64,000 nucleotides of DNA, taken from NCBI GenBank assembly GCA_946480715.1, contig CAMLKK010000004.1, forward strand, positions 101,458-165,457. The letters run 5' to 3'. This DNA is from an uncultured Bacteriovorax sp. GTDB taxonomy: Bacteria > Bdellovibrionota > Bacteriovoracia > Bacteriovoracales > Bacteriovoracaceae. The position numbers and the translations under genes were made by a program. Shown one piece after another: positions 41,999-50,512 of the stretch. The first letter of the stretch is position 1. Each line of letters starts with the position of its first letter. Under the pieces are notes generated by a model. The model searched no databases. It had not been told where the DNA came from and saw nothing but the letters and a program-made list of their open reading frames with translations.

Positions 41999-43395
41999 CA
42001 AAGAACAGGTTTGAATTAGATCCAGAAAAACTCGCAACGACTGATGATTCAGGTCACCGAGTTTATCTGTATCCTGAAGAAGTTGAAGGTAAATGGAAGA
42101 CGAGAAGACAATGGGTTTATTGGATTCTCATTGCTGTTTATTTGATTCTTCCGTGGATTTACATCAATAACAAACCTGCTCTCATGCTCAATATTTTCAC
42201 GCGCGAATTTACATTCTTTGGATCAATATTTCACGGTATTGATCCAATGCTTATTTTTCTTGTCGTTGTCTCTGGACTCTTTTTTATCGCCTTTTTAACC
42301 AGTTCATTCGGGCGTGTTTGGTGTGGTTGGGGCTGTCCTCAAACAGTATTCATTCAAAGCCTTTTTATGAAGATTGAAACCTTCATTGAAGGATCTGCTC
42401 GCACGAGAAAAGACAATGATCGTGCTCCCTGGACAATTCAGAAATTTTCTAAGCGTGCACTTAAATGGATCATCTTCACTCTACTCTCATTACATATTGC
42501 TCATACCTTCATTGGGTATTTCATAGGCCCGCGCGAACTGCTGGCCATGAGCCTTCAATCGCCGCTTAACAATCTTGGATTTTTTTCGGCGACCATGATT
42601 GTCAGCTTCATCATTCTTTTAGACTTCGGTTGGTTTCGTGAACAATTCTGTATAATTGTTTGTCCCTATGGACGTATGCAGTCTGTAATCATGGACGAAA
42701 ATTCTCTCGTTATTGCTTACGATGCAAAACGCGGTGAACCTCGCCGTGGTTCTCCTGGAACTAAAACTCAACCTGAAGGCGATTGTATCAACTGCTACAA
42801 TTGCGTAAAAGTATGTCCAACCGGAATTGATATCCGTCACGGCACTCAAATGGAGTGTATCGCTTGTACTCAGTGTATTGATGCTTGCGATGAAATCATG
42901 ATTAAAGTTAAAAGACCCACCGGGCTTATTCGTTACAGTTCTGAAAATGAACTAAACGGCAAACCTTGGAAAAAATTTTCGGCACGTTCGGTATTCTATA
43001 TTTTGACAGCAATTTTTCTGCTTTCACTGTTTACATACTTTTTACGTTCAAGTGAAAATCTTCAGCTTGTTTTTTTACGTGGGCAGGGTGCACCGTTCAC
43101 GGTAGTCGATACTTCTCACGTACGTAATCATTTTTCTGTAAAAATTTCTCACCAGGGTGAGGATACTTTCGATATAAAATTTGAAGTCGCCGATCCTGAT
43201 GTAAAATCAAAAATCAATTTGATTACACCTGCTACTTCGATGACACTCGATCGAGCAGAGAAGAAATTCATTCTATTCTTTAACTTTGATCGTTCCATCC
43301 TTACAAATGGGACAAGAAAAATAAAAGTTAACGTCGTTGATCGACACAACAATAACGTTCTTTCATCTAAAGAGGTTACACTTGTCGGTCCTTGA
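41995..43395 (+). CDS. ccoG: cbb3 oxidase accessory iron-sulfur protein CcoG
   Basis: CcoG (FixG/RdxA) is a membrane iron-sulfur protein needed for copper handling in cbb3 maturation. It has several transmembrane helices, GRVWCGWGCPQ and FCIIVCPYGRMQS motifs, two ferredoxin clusters CINCYNCVKVCP and CIACTQCIDAC, and a C-terminal periplasmic domain. The 466-residue length is normal. It overlaps ccoP by 4 bases and the next gene by 14 bases. Confidence 0.95.
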   Translation: MTKNRFELDPEKLATTDDSGHRVYLYPEEVEGKWKTRRQWVYWILIAVYLILPWIYINNKPALMLNIFTREFTFFGSIFHGIDPMLIFLVVVSGLFFIAFLTSSFGRVWCGWGCPQTVFIQSLFMKIETFIEGSARTRKDNDRAPWTIQKFSKRALKWIIFTLLSLHIAHTFIGYFIGPRELLAMSLQSPLNNLGFFSATMIVSFIILLDFGWFREQFCIIVCPYGRMQSVIMDENSLVIAYDAKRGEPRRGSPGTKTQPEGDCINCYNCVKVCPTGIDIRHGTQMECIACTQCIDACDEIMIKVKRPTGLIRYSSENELNGKPWKKFSARSVFYILTAIFLLSLFTYFLRSSENLQLVFLRGQGAPFTVVDTSHVRNHFSVKISHQGEDTFDIKFEVADPDVKSKINLITPATSMTLDRAEKKFILFFNFDRSILTNGTRKIKVNVVDRHNNNVLSSKEVTLVGP

Positions 43396-44119
43396 TTTTC
43401 TTCCATGGGTCTCATTGGTGGCCGGCCTTTCTGGCAGTCTTCACTGTGCAGGAATGTGTGGTGGATTGGTTACAGCAAGCTGTTCTAACAATACAGACGT
43501 CATTCGCTATCAATTTGGAAGACTGACGGGTTACATGGTTCTCGCCGGCATTGGGGCGGCCATTGGAAGCGTTTTAAAGACGGCCTATCATCCTGCCCTC
43601 TCGCTTTTCACCGCATTCATGTTAGGTGGTTTTTTCATCCTTTGGGGAATTGAAAGTTATAGAGGAAAGAAAACAAATTGGTCATCACAGGTAAGTGCAA
43701 AAGTCGGACGTGTCTCGAGTCTCTTTTATGGAAAAATCTGGAAACGTTTTATCTATAAAAATGAATCGATGACAAAATCTTTTTTCACAGGACTGGCATC
43801 CATCTTTCTTCCTTGTGGATTACTTTACGGCGTTGTTCTTTCACAAGCGGCCCTCGCTCACAGTGCAAGCGAAATTGCTCACGTCTTTTTTTCCATGTTC
43901 TTTTTTTGGCTCGGAACACTTCCAGCGATGATTTTTGCTCCACAGTTGTTTAAGAAAATTTTGATTCCACTCAAAGAGCGTTTACCAAAAGTATTTGCGA
44001 TGGGACTCATTATGATTGGATTAGCGACGATTGGAGTGAGAGTGAAAAATATCGATAGTGCTTGGGCGGGAGAAAAAGCTGGAGGCACAAAAGCTGAGTC
44101 TGCGCCTCACTGCCATTAA
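43382..44119 (+). CDS. TauE/SafE-family membrane protein, probably linked to cbb3 maturation
   Basis: A 245-residue membrane protein with about six transmembrane helices and the motif GSLHCAGMCGG near the N terminus plus a later FLPCGLLYG, the cysteine pattern of the SafE/CcdA-like copper-associated group often found in cco clusters. I start at TTG 43382, preceded by AGAGG and overlapping ccoG; a more upstream ATG (43337) lacks a ribosome-binding site and adds a non-membrane tail. Its role in copper supply to the oxidase is inferred from context. Confidence 0.8.
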   Translation: MSVLDFLPWVSLVAGLSGSLHCAGMCGGLVTASCSNNTDVIRYQFGRLTGYMVLAGIGAAIGSVLKTAYHPALSLFTAFMLGGFFILWGIESYRGKKTNWSSQVSAKVGRVSSLFYGKIWKRFIYKNESMTKSFFTGLASIFLPCGLLYGVVLSQAALAHSASEIAHVFFSMFFFWLGTLPAMIFAPQLFKKILIPLKERLPKVFAMGLIMIGLATIGVRVKNIDSAWAGEKAGGTKAESAPHCH

Positions 44120-44123
44120 AATT

Positions 44124-44366
44124 CTATTCGCGATCGTGATTCATTTTAGCTTTAACCCACATTGACCAATATAATGCCAATACGATAAGCCCGAATACCA
44201 CTACGTGGATCACTTCAATTTGAAGGTTTGTTAGTTGTGCTGTTGGAACACGAGAAGGCTCTAAAGGCCCTTTTTGAGGCACCCAAGAAGTTGGATAGAT
44301 CTTGATACCTTGTTCGTTGATAACTGGAGCTGGCGGCATTTCAGGTGCCTTAACTTTTTTTTCCAT
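44124..44366 (-). CDS. Small single-span membrane protein
   Basis: An 80-residue protein with a proline-rich N-terminal part (PEMPPAP) and one transmembrane helix near residues 49-70 (VIHVVVFGLIVLALYW). It lies downstream of the two cytochrome genes on the same strand and convergent with the cco cluster. I do not recognise it; a small subunit for the neighbouring cytochromes is possible but unproven. Confidence 0.6.
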   Translation of the reverse strand: MEKKVKAPEMPPAPVINEQGIKIYPTSWVPQKGPLEPSRVPTAQLTNLQIEVIHVVVFGLIVLALYWSMWVKAKMNHDRE

Positions 44367-44448
44367 AGATGCTAATTCCCTTAATGTTTCAATCTCTTGT
44401 CATAATAATGAAGCAGGCCTTAAATCGCAAGAAAATCTATACGCCTTG

Positions 44449-45600
44449 CTACTTCAAAAGCCCCTTCAGGCGTTTAAGCTCTTGCTTTTCATCGTCAGGA
44501 ATATCCGTCCCTGCTGAGCCGCTATATCCGAACACCGTGTTGTCTTCATACTCTTGGTAGCATTTTTTAGCATAGGCCGATTTTGGATAACGCTGAATAC
44601 ATTCTTTTAAATAAAGATCACCTAATGAGAAGAGATAAGAAGTTCCCAATCTTTTTTCGGCCACGGCCAGCCAATAAAGAATTTCAGGTGTGAGTTTTGA
44701 ATCTGGTTTTTCATTTAAATGACGAGCAAGAAATCCTGAAGAGATTAACAATGTCACATCATGCTTGCCTTCAAGGACTTCATCTTTTTTCTGGTCGAGT
44801 GGTTTCAGATTCGTCTTGATGAAGCTCTCTACCAGTTTGAATTTACCATTAGGATTAAATGACTTCCATTTCTGAAGTGATTTCCCCCATTGAACTAAAT
44901 TGTCATGGGCGACCTTTGGCATTTTTTCTTTTGATTTATATTTTTCTACAAACTCCAGCGCGGCCTTAATGTTTGTATCCATTTTTGTATGAATGCTTAG
45001 CAAACGTTTTAGCGCAGAAGAGATCTCCTCTTGCGATTGAGGAGTACTCTGTTCTTTCAAGTTCTGCTCTAGACTAATTTCGTATTGTTTTGAAGCTTCA
45101 TCAAATCGTCTTAGCAATAAAAGATAATTGGCATAATCAAATGGTCTCGTGAACATGCTCTTAGATGCCTCAGGTACATTTTTTGCGAATTCATTTGTAC
45201 TGAGTTGCGAGTGACATGAAAGACAAATGGCCGTCATCGCTTTCAAACGTTTTCCAGCATAAGCAGAATTGTTATTTTTTACAGAGAGAATCGTATCCTG
45301 CATATGCGTTTCAATTGTCTGCAAACTTGGACGAAATCCCGGACGTTGAAAAGTTTCGACGTGCTTGGCGCTTTTGAAAAAATTGGAGATATCATTTAGC
45401 GTGTGGATGACCGCTTCTTTTTCAGCATCATTATTTTTATCTTTTAGTGCCGCAAGTTTCTCTTCGCTATAAACGTAAGGAATAATCTTTACAAAAGATT
45501 CATGAACTCTATCCATGACAATCTTTGATTCAGAGGGAGCATCTTCGGCAGCATAAAGAGATGTGCTTAAGATCAGGCCAGCAGTCAATAAAATCTTCAT
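44449..45600 (-). CDS. Secreted c-type cytochrome with TPR-like C-terminal half (paralogue 2)
   Basis: The 383-residue protein has a signal peptide (ending LYAAE) and a helical N-terminal domain with a single CxxCH (ICLSCHSQ) near residue 128, preceded by about 100 helical residues. That position, heme at the end of a four-helix bundle, recalls cytochromes c'. The C-terminal 240 residues form TPR-like helical pairs ending in a Cys-containing YLKECIQRYP segment. It is a paralogue of the preceding gene (overlap 4 bases), sharing the helix-CxxCH part, YWLAxxxKRL and the SLGDLYLxxC region. Placed next to the cbb3 cluster, it may donate electrons or sense gas, which is inference. Confidence 0.82.
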   Translation of the reverse strand: MKILLTAGLILSTSLYAAEDAPSESKIVMDRVHESFVKIIPYVYSEEKLAALKDKNNDAEKEAVIHTLNDISNFFKSAKHVETFQRPGFRPSLQTIETHMQDTILSVKNNNSAYAGKRLKAMTAICLSCHSQLSTNEFAKNVPEASKSMFTRPFDYANYLLLLRRFDEASKQYEISLEQNLKEQSTPQSQEEISSALKRLLSIHTKMDTNIKAALEFVEKYKSKEKMPKVAHDNLVQWGKSLQKWKSFNPNGKFKLVESFIKTNLKPLDQKKDEVLEGKHDVTLLISSGFLARHLNEKPDSKLTPEILYWLAVAEKRLGTSYLFSLGDLYLKECIQRYPKSAYAKKCYQEYEDNTVFGYSGSAGTDIPDDEKQELKRLKGLLK

Positions 45601-46784
45601 TCTTCTTCACTTGGTGTTTGGTAATTGATATGTTTTCTTAAATTTTCAAGTTTCGCTTCAACTTCTGTAGGAAGCGCTTTTTTCTTGTCTCCAGAAGTAT
45701 AGTTTAATTCCAAATCTTCCAGGTAAGCTTCATAACAGTCTTTTGCGACAGGGTCTTTGTTGTACTTTTCCATACATGAAAGAAGATAATAATCACCAAT
45801 TGAGAAGAACAGATCATCATTAAGGCGTTTGTCTAGAATAGCGAGCCAATAAAGAATTTTAGCTCCATGTTTTGTATCCGGATGCGCATTATAGTAATCA
45901 AGAAGGATAGATGAAAGATTCATGTCATAGACTTCTGATGAGTCCGTCACAGTGAAAATCGGTCCCTCTTCTTCATCAGCAATGAAGCCTTTCATGAATT
46001 TTTCCATTTCTTCTTCAGTCACACTCTGGGCATTGAAATTATCCCATAAGCTTTTTCCGCTTAACGTTTTCACCCATTGACTAATTTCACTGTTGATTTT
46101 GTCGTTGAATTTTTTAAGCGCCACATATTTTTCAAAATGAACTTTACCAGCAGTAAAATCTTTTCTGATTTTCACGAAGTATACAAGCTGACGCTCAAGG
46201 GCCTTGAAAATGAATTCATCATCATCTTTCTTTTTTGTCTTCATCAGGAATTCATCGTACGAACTCATCGCATTTTCGTAATCGCGAGTGATGAAGAACA
46301 ACTCCCCTCTTTCGTATGCAGAGAGTTTCATTTTTTTAATATCTTTATCGGCGAAAAGTTTTGGAAGGTCTTTTCCAGGAGATTGCGTGTGACATGAAAC
46401 GCAGAGATTAAGTGCAGAGTTAAACTTTGCTCTCGCTAGGGATTTTCGATCAGCTTTGAAAAGTGCCAGCGTCTGGTCCAATTGATCAGTCATTACTGTT
46501 TGATTTAAACTAAGTCCTTGAGTAGAAATCACCGGGTGAGCTTTCATCGCTTTAAAATCAGAAGTCAGTTTAGAAAGTCTCTTTTCGATAACAGGTTTGT
46601 TCTTCTTGTTTAAGAAAGCATCTTCAGAAGCGATATAAGGACCCATATCGCGAATAGTTTGAGAGATATTATTCATCTGCACACGAACGGCCGTATCCGG
46701 CATGAACTGGCGACGTGCTTTTGTTTGGGCCATACCACTTGAAACTGAAAATAAAAAAATGCTTGCAACAAGTAATGTCTTCAT
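45597..46784 (-). CDS. Secreted c-type cytochrome with TPR-like C-terminal half (paralogue 1)
   Basis: A 395-residue protein with a signal peptide (cleaved near GMAQ), a helical domain with CVSCHTQ at about residue 130 and a TPR-like region (YERGELFFITRDYENAMSSYDEF). The last third mirrors paralogue 2 (ILYWLAILDKRL, FFSIGDYYLLSC). I start at 46784 after GGAAGA; the upstream in-frame ATG (46799) is not preceded by a signal. The gene is followed directly by its paralogue, so both are one operon. No named family is recognised. Confidence 0.82.
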   Translation of the reverse strand: MKTLLVASIFLFSVSSGMAQTKARRQFMPDTAVRVQMNNISQTIRDMGPYIASEDAFLNKKNKPVIEKRLSKLTSDFKAMKAHPVISTQGLSLNQTVMTDQLDQTLALFKADRKSLARAKFNSALNLCVSCHTQSPGKDLPKLFADKDIKKMKLSAYERGELFFITRDYENAMSSYDEFLMKTKKKDDDEFIFKALERQLVYFVKIRKDFTAGKVHFEKYVALKKFNDKINSEISQWVKTLSGKSLWDNFNAQSVTEEEMEKFMKGFIADEEEGPIFTVTDSSEVYDMNLSSILLDYYNAHPDTKHGAKILYWLAILDKRLNDDLFFSIGDYYLLSCMEKYNKDPVAKDCYEAYLEDLELNYTSGDKKKALPTEVEAKLENLRKHINYQTPSEEE

Positions 46785-46900
46785 AATGCTATCTTCCATG
46801 ATGGATTAATGTTTCTTCTAACATTAAAAGACTTTTCAAGAAATTCATCAAGACAAATAGCAAGCGGGACAGAGATGATAATGGTCAGCAATTAAAGCGA

Positions 46901-47236
46901 CTAAAACTGTCCGGTTCTGAGCATAACCAAGGTACAGCCAACAACTACTTCGCTCCCTCCTTTTTCAAACTTTTTTTGAAGCTCAGGGCTTTCAGTTCCA
47001 GGATTAAAGATCACTCGCTTAGGATGTAAACCTACCAACAAATCTTGAAATTTGGCCGAGACCGTAGGGTTAACATAAAGAGTAAGAGTATGAATATCTG
47101 ATGCAAGATCTTTTAATTCTTCTTCATGACGAGGATTAATGGGTAGCGATTCATGTCCATAACTTTTAAGCAGTTCATGGGCCATAAATGAATAACGATC
47201 AGGACTGTCAGAATAGCCAAAAACCATAGTTTTCAT
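46901..47236 (-). CDS. CoA-binding domain protein (YccU-like)
   Basis: A small Rossmann-fold protein (111 residues from the chosen start) with the CoA-binding signature FGYSDSPDRYSFMAHELLKSYGHESLPINPR and a later VIFNPGTESPELQ, as in YccU/succinyl-CoA-synthetase alpha-like proteins. Its function is not established in the family. The start at 47236 follows GGAG; the ATG at 47251, directly after selO, is an alternative. It is in the selO transcription unit. Confidence 0.85.
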   Translation of the reverse strand: MKTMVFGYSDSPDRYSFMAHELLKSYGHESLPINPRHEEELKDLASDIHTLTLYVNPTVSAKFQDLLVGLHPKRVIFNPGTESPELQKKFEKGGSEVVVGCTLVMLRTGQF

Positions 47237-47257
47237 TTTTTCATTCTCCATTTTAAC

Positions 47258-48688
47258 TTAAGATGAACAACTCACAGCGATTGAGCGATGTTCCAGCGGT
47301 GTAGGTTTTCCCCACTCTTCAAATTCTGGCCATTCCTCATAAGGAGAAGACAGAACTTTAAATAAATCATCCATTTTTTTATGATCATCAATCACTTGCT
47401 GAGCAAGATGATTTCTTAGAATAAATTTTGGATTGATGGTTAATAATTGTTCTTTTCTCTCATCATTTCGACTTTCTTCTTTTTGCAGTCTCTGCTCATA
47501 GAGAACAAGCCAGTCCTTAAGTGCAGCATGATCAGGAATGTTTTTTAATTTTTGATCACCAAGATTAAAGTAACAAAGTGATCTAAAAAATTGCGTGTAA
47601 TCACAATTTGTTTCAACCAGCATATTGAGCGTATCTCTCAAAAAATCCTCATCTCCGGGGAGTTGTTTGGTGAGACCACACTTAGCGCGCATTATTCGCT
47701 GATATTCAAAATGAAAAAGACCAGGATATGTTTGCAGAGATCTCGCCTGATCATCACTGTTAATCAGCAAACCAAGTGCCTCACCAAGTCTAGTGAGATT
47801 CCAAAGTCCAATGGGAGCTTGATTCCCAAAACTATATCGCCCTTCATGATCAGAATGATTACAAATAAAATCCAAGTCGAGATTTTCTATAAATCCAAAA
47901 GGACCATAGTCAATGGTCAAACCAAGAATGGAAGTATTATCTGTATTGAGCACACCGTGTGCAAAACCAATGGCCTGCCATTGAGCGAATAGTTTAGCCG
48001 TACGTTTAATGACGTCCTGGAAAAACAAAACATAACGATTGGGATGACCAACATATTCAGAAAAATAATGATCAATCGTAAATTCGACTAATGCTTTTAA
48101 ACTTTCTTCATCACGAGAAAAATATTGGAAGTGACCAAAGCGTAAAAAGCTCGGGGCCACTCGCACCACGATTGCGCCTTTTTCGACGTTTTCACGATAG
48201 ACGTCATCTTCGCCCTTGATCACGCTTAAAGCTTCTGTTGTGGGAACGCCTAATGCCTTTAAATGTGCACTGGCCAGATATTCCCGGATGCTTGATCGAA
48301 CAACTGCTCGTCCATCTCCCATCCGCGAAAAGGGCGTGAGCCCCGATCCTTTTAACTGAAATTCAAAATGTCCTTCTGGTGATTCAATTTCTCCAATCAT
48401 GAGAGCGCGTCCGTCACCTAACTGTGGAACGTAATGGCCAAATTGATGGCCAGAATAAACCGTGGCGCCAAAAACAACACCATCAAATTCCAAATCACCA
48501 TTACAAAAACGTAAAAAAGAAGGTGAATCAATCAGTGAAAGATTCAGACCTAATCGCTGCATAAGATCTTGGTTATAGTGAATGACTTGCGGATGTTTTA
48601 ATGGTTGCGGACGTACTCGAGCACCAAGAAAAGGACAACTTTTAAAAAGACGATTAGAAAATTTTAGATCAGCTAGATTTTTTCCCAT
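47258..48688 (-). CDS. selO: Protein adenylyltransferase SelO (YdiU)
   Basis: SelO-family pseudokinases transfer AMP to Ser/Thr/Tyr of proteins in redox control. The 476-residue sequence shows YSGHQFGHYVPQLGDGRA, LKGSGLTPFSRMGDGRAV, HGVLNTDN and IDYGPFGFIE, all diagnostic. The C terminus ends SCSS, with an ordinary TGT cysteine codon in the place where eukaryotic SelO has selenocysteine. It overlaps the small upstream gene by 20 bases and is followed by the CoA-binding protein gene. Confidence 0.95.
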   Translation of the reverse strand: MGKNLADLKFSNRLFKSCPFLGARVRPQPLKHPQVIHYNQDLMQRLGLNLSLIDSPSFLRFCNGDLEFDGVVFGATVYSGHQFGHYVPQLGDGRALMIGEIESPEGHFEFQLKGSGLTPFSRMGDGRAVVRSSIREYLASAHLKALGVPTTEALSVIKGEDDVYRENVEKGAIVVRVAPSFLRFGHFQYFSRDEESLKALVEFTIDHYFSEYVGHPNRYVLFFQDVIKRTAKLFAQWQAIGFAHGVLNTDNTSILGLTIDYGPFGFIENLDLDFICNHSDHEGRYSFGNQAPIGLWNLTRLGEALGLLINSDDQARSLQTYPGLFHFEYQRIMRAKCGLTKQLPGDEDFLRDTLNMLVETNCDYTQFFRSLCYFNLGDQKLKNIPDHAALKDWLVLYEQRLQKEESRNDERKEQLLTINPKFILRNHLAQQVIDDHKKMDDLFKVLSSPYEEWPEFEEWGKPTPLEHRSIAVSCSS

Positions 48689-48887
48689 TTAATTTTGAAT
48701 GCTCAGTAGTGAAGGCCTCTAATTCGGCTTCTTCGTTCACGCTTCTGGCCTCTCCCAGTGATTGTAATTTTTTGAAGTGGCTTCTCTCTTCTTCATTTTT
48801 AGCAAACATCACCATCTCTGGTAAAGCTCTACTCAATTCTGTTCGAGTCATACGCTTCTTATTATATTCGACGCAGATTAAGCACAT
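48669..48887 (-). CDS. Small cysteine-containing protein upstream of selO
   Basis: A 72-residue charged protein with a CLIC pair near the N terminus (MCLICVEYNKKRMT) and a helical remainder. I start at ATG 48887 (GGGAG six bases before); the upstream in-frame codon at 48893 is TTG. It overlaps selO by 20 bases, so it is translated with it and may be a partner of the AMPylase. The CxxC could bind a metal or be redox-active, which is speculation. Confidence 0.65.
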   Translation of the reverse strand: MCLICVEYNKKRMTRTELSRALPEMVMFAKNEEERSHFKKLQSLGEARSVNEEAELEAFTTEHSKLNGKKSS

Positions 48888-49198
48888 CTCCAACTCCCTA
48901 TTCCTTCTGAGTGACCACCGAAGAAGGCAGTTTTTCAGAATATTTTTATAAATATTTTAGCACGAAAATCCGGAAAAAATGTACTTTTAAGTCGCGGATT
49001 TTGAAAGCTTTCTTATCGGTTATTATCAACACGGGCCTTAATGTGTCTGTTTCCTGTCATTTAAATAGACCATAATCAATTAGCAAACACCGCCTTTGAT
49101 TTTGTTGTGGTTCGTTTCCAGTTGTTGCACGTCAGTGGAATACAAAATCAAGCCTTCGACTAAAGATGAAAATCTTTTGCCGTTAGATGGGGACGTCA
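48888..49198. other. 310-base intergenic region between divergent units
   Basis: No convincing coding sequence. It contains the leaders of the small selO-upstream gene (-) and of the VWA lipoprotein gene (+). On the minus strand a TAAG...ACCGATAA arrangement around 49012-49040 is a weak match to a sigma28-type promoter. I found no clear sigma70 promoter for the plus-strand cluster. Confidence 0.4.
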
Positions 49199-50512
49199 AT
49201 GCATTTTTTTCTTCTGAAAAGCAGAAAGCCTCGGCTTCTTGCTCTCTTGCTTTTGTCTTTTTCTCTCTCACTGACCTCGTGTAAGCAAAGTGAATTCTAC
49301 GAAAAAGAAGGTCTCTCTGAAATCGCCATTCCGGGTTCACCGAACAATGGTGGTTCAATTGGTGATGAAATCGCCGACAATGGCGGTGGACTTGGTGATG
49401 GAACAACGACTACTCCTGGTGACACTGGAACGATTCCGGGTGACACAGGAACAGGCACTACTCCTGGCGGCGGGACTACTATTCCTGGCGACGGCGGAAC
49501 AACAACGCCTCCACCAGTTGTTGTAACTCCTCCACCAGTAGTTGTTGAGCCACCACCAGTTGTGGTTACTCCTCCTCCAGTTATTGTCACACCTCCTCCA
49601 GTTGTTGTGACACCTCCTCCAGTTGTTACTCCACCAGTGGAAGAAATTATCTTGAAAGATCGTACGGAAACGTTCACTCAAGATTCATCCCGCGATGGTG
49701 ATGTTGATATCCTTTGGGTTATTGATGACTCGGGTTCTATGGCCGATGAGCAAGACGCTTTAGGGAGAAACTTTCAATCGTTCATCGATCAGTTTCTTAC
49801 AAGAAATGTTGATTTTAAAATGGCCATTACAACGACTGATGGAACTTCTACCAGAAATGGAAAAATGGTTGGAGACTCTGGAAAACTCACTCGCGCATCC
49901 GCTCAAGGAAATAAAACAGCATTTATCCAAAATTTTACGAAATGGGTAAAAGTTGGTGTTTCTGGTTCCGGGATTGAACAAGGTTTAAAAACATCGACAT
50001 CTTTCTTTGATCGTTATGGTGCAAGCTTCCTTCGTCAAGATGCTTATCTTGTTATCGTTTACCTCAGTGATGAGGAAGACCAATCAGACAAGAAAGTAAG
50101 TGAATATATCGCGAAACTGCACGCTCTTAAGGCCAACAAAGGAAAAGTTAAGGCCTACTCTATCGTGACAACTAAAGATTATGGAAACCAATGGGAGACG
50201 TTAGGAAAACGTTACATGGAAGTTTCTTCAGCGACAAACGGAACAGTGTCGGACATCAAGAAAGATTTCGCTCCAGTTCTAAAAGACATTGGTGGAAGTA
50301 TTGTTAACCTACTCGATAGTTTTGCACTTGCAGAAACTCCATACCAAAACTTAGTTGAGGTGTATGTAAACTCAGTGAAAGTTTCATCGGGATGGACGTA
50401 CGATGCTACTCAAAGAACAGTGAAGTTCAGTGCAGCAGCAGTTCCACAAGAAGGCGCTAAAGTTGAAGTTCGTTATAAAGTTAAAGCTAACGTTGTATTA
50501 GGAGCTATTTAA
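49199..50512 (+). CDS. VWA-domain lipoprotein heading the Glt-like cluster
   Basis: A 437-residue lipoprotein (lipobox LTSC). After a Gly/Thr-rich linker it carries a Pro-rich repeat (PPPVVVT type, about residues 104-147), then a von Willebrand factor A domain with the MIDAS motif DDSGS (DILWVIDDSGSMAD) and a late DEED acidic patch, and a C-terminal beta domain. VWA domains bind metal and proteins, often as adhesins or assembly factors. The start at 49199 follows GGGG; an earlier ATG (49187) lacks one. Its stop overlaps the next ATG by 1 base (TAATG), so it is coupled to the barrel gene. It is probably surface- or outer-membrane-exposed. Confidence 0.85.
   Translation: MHFFLLKSRKPRLLALLLLSFSLSLTSCKQSEFYEKEGLSEIAIPGSPNNGGSIGDEIADNGGGLGDGTTTTPGDTGTIPGDTGTGTTPGGGTTIPGDGGTTTPPPVVVTPPPVVVEPPPVVVTPPPVIVTPPPVVVTPPPVVTPPVEEIILKDRTETFTQDSSRDGDVDILWVIDDSGSMADEQDALGRNFQSFIDQFLTRNVDFKMAITTTDGTSTRNGKMVGDSGKLTRASAQGNKTAFIQNFTKWVKVGVSGSGIEQGLKTSTSFFDRYGASFLRQDAYLVIVYLSDEEDQSDKKVSEYIAKLHALKANKGKVKAYSIVTTKDYGNQWETLGKRYMEVSSATNGTVSDIKKDFAPVLKDIGGSIVNLLDSFALAETPYQNLVEVYVNSVKVSSGWTYDATQRTVKFSAAAVPQEGAKVEVRYKVKANVVLGAI
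49508..49636 (+). repeat. Tandem Pro-Val repeat in the VWA lipoprotein
   Basis: Six degenerate 21-base units encode PPPVVVT, PPPVVVE, PPPVVVT, PPPVIVT, PPPVVVT and a last PPPVVT. They form an extended, probably rigid spacer between the lipid anchor and the VWA domain. Such in-frame units can change in number between strains. Confidence 0.85.

Noticed and set aside
47258..48688. Possible selenocysteine at the SelO C terminus
   Set aside because: The codon is TGT (cysteine) followed by two serines and a normal stop; there is no in-frame TGA.
49297..49681. Two long open frames (126 and 108 residues) antisense to the VWA lipoprotein
   Set aside because: They arise from the GC-rich Pro/Val and Gly/Thr repeat read backward, have low-complexity Gly/Thr or Trp/Asn sequence and no ribosome-binding site.
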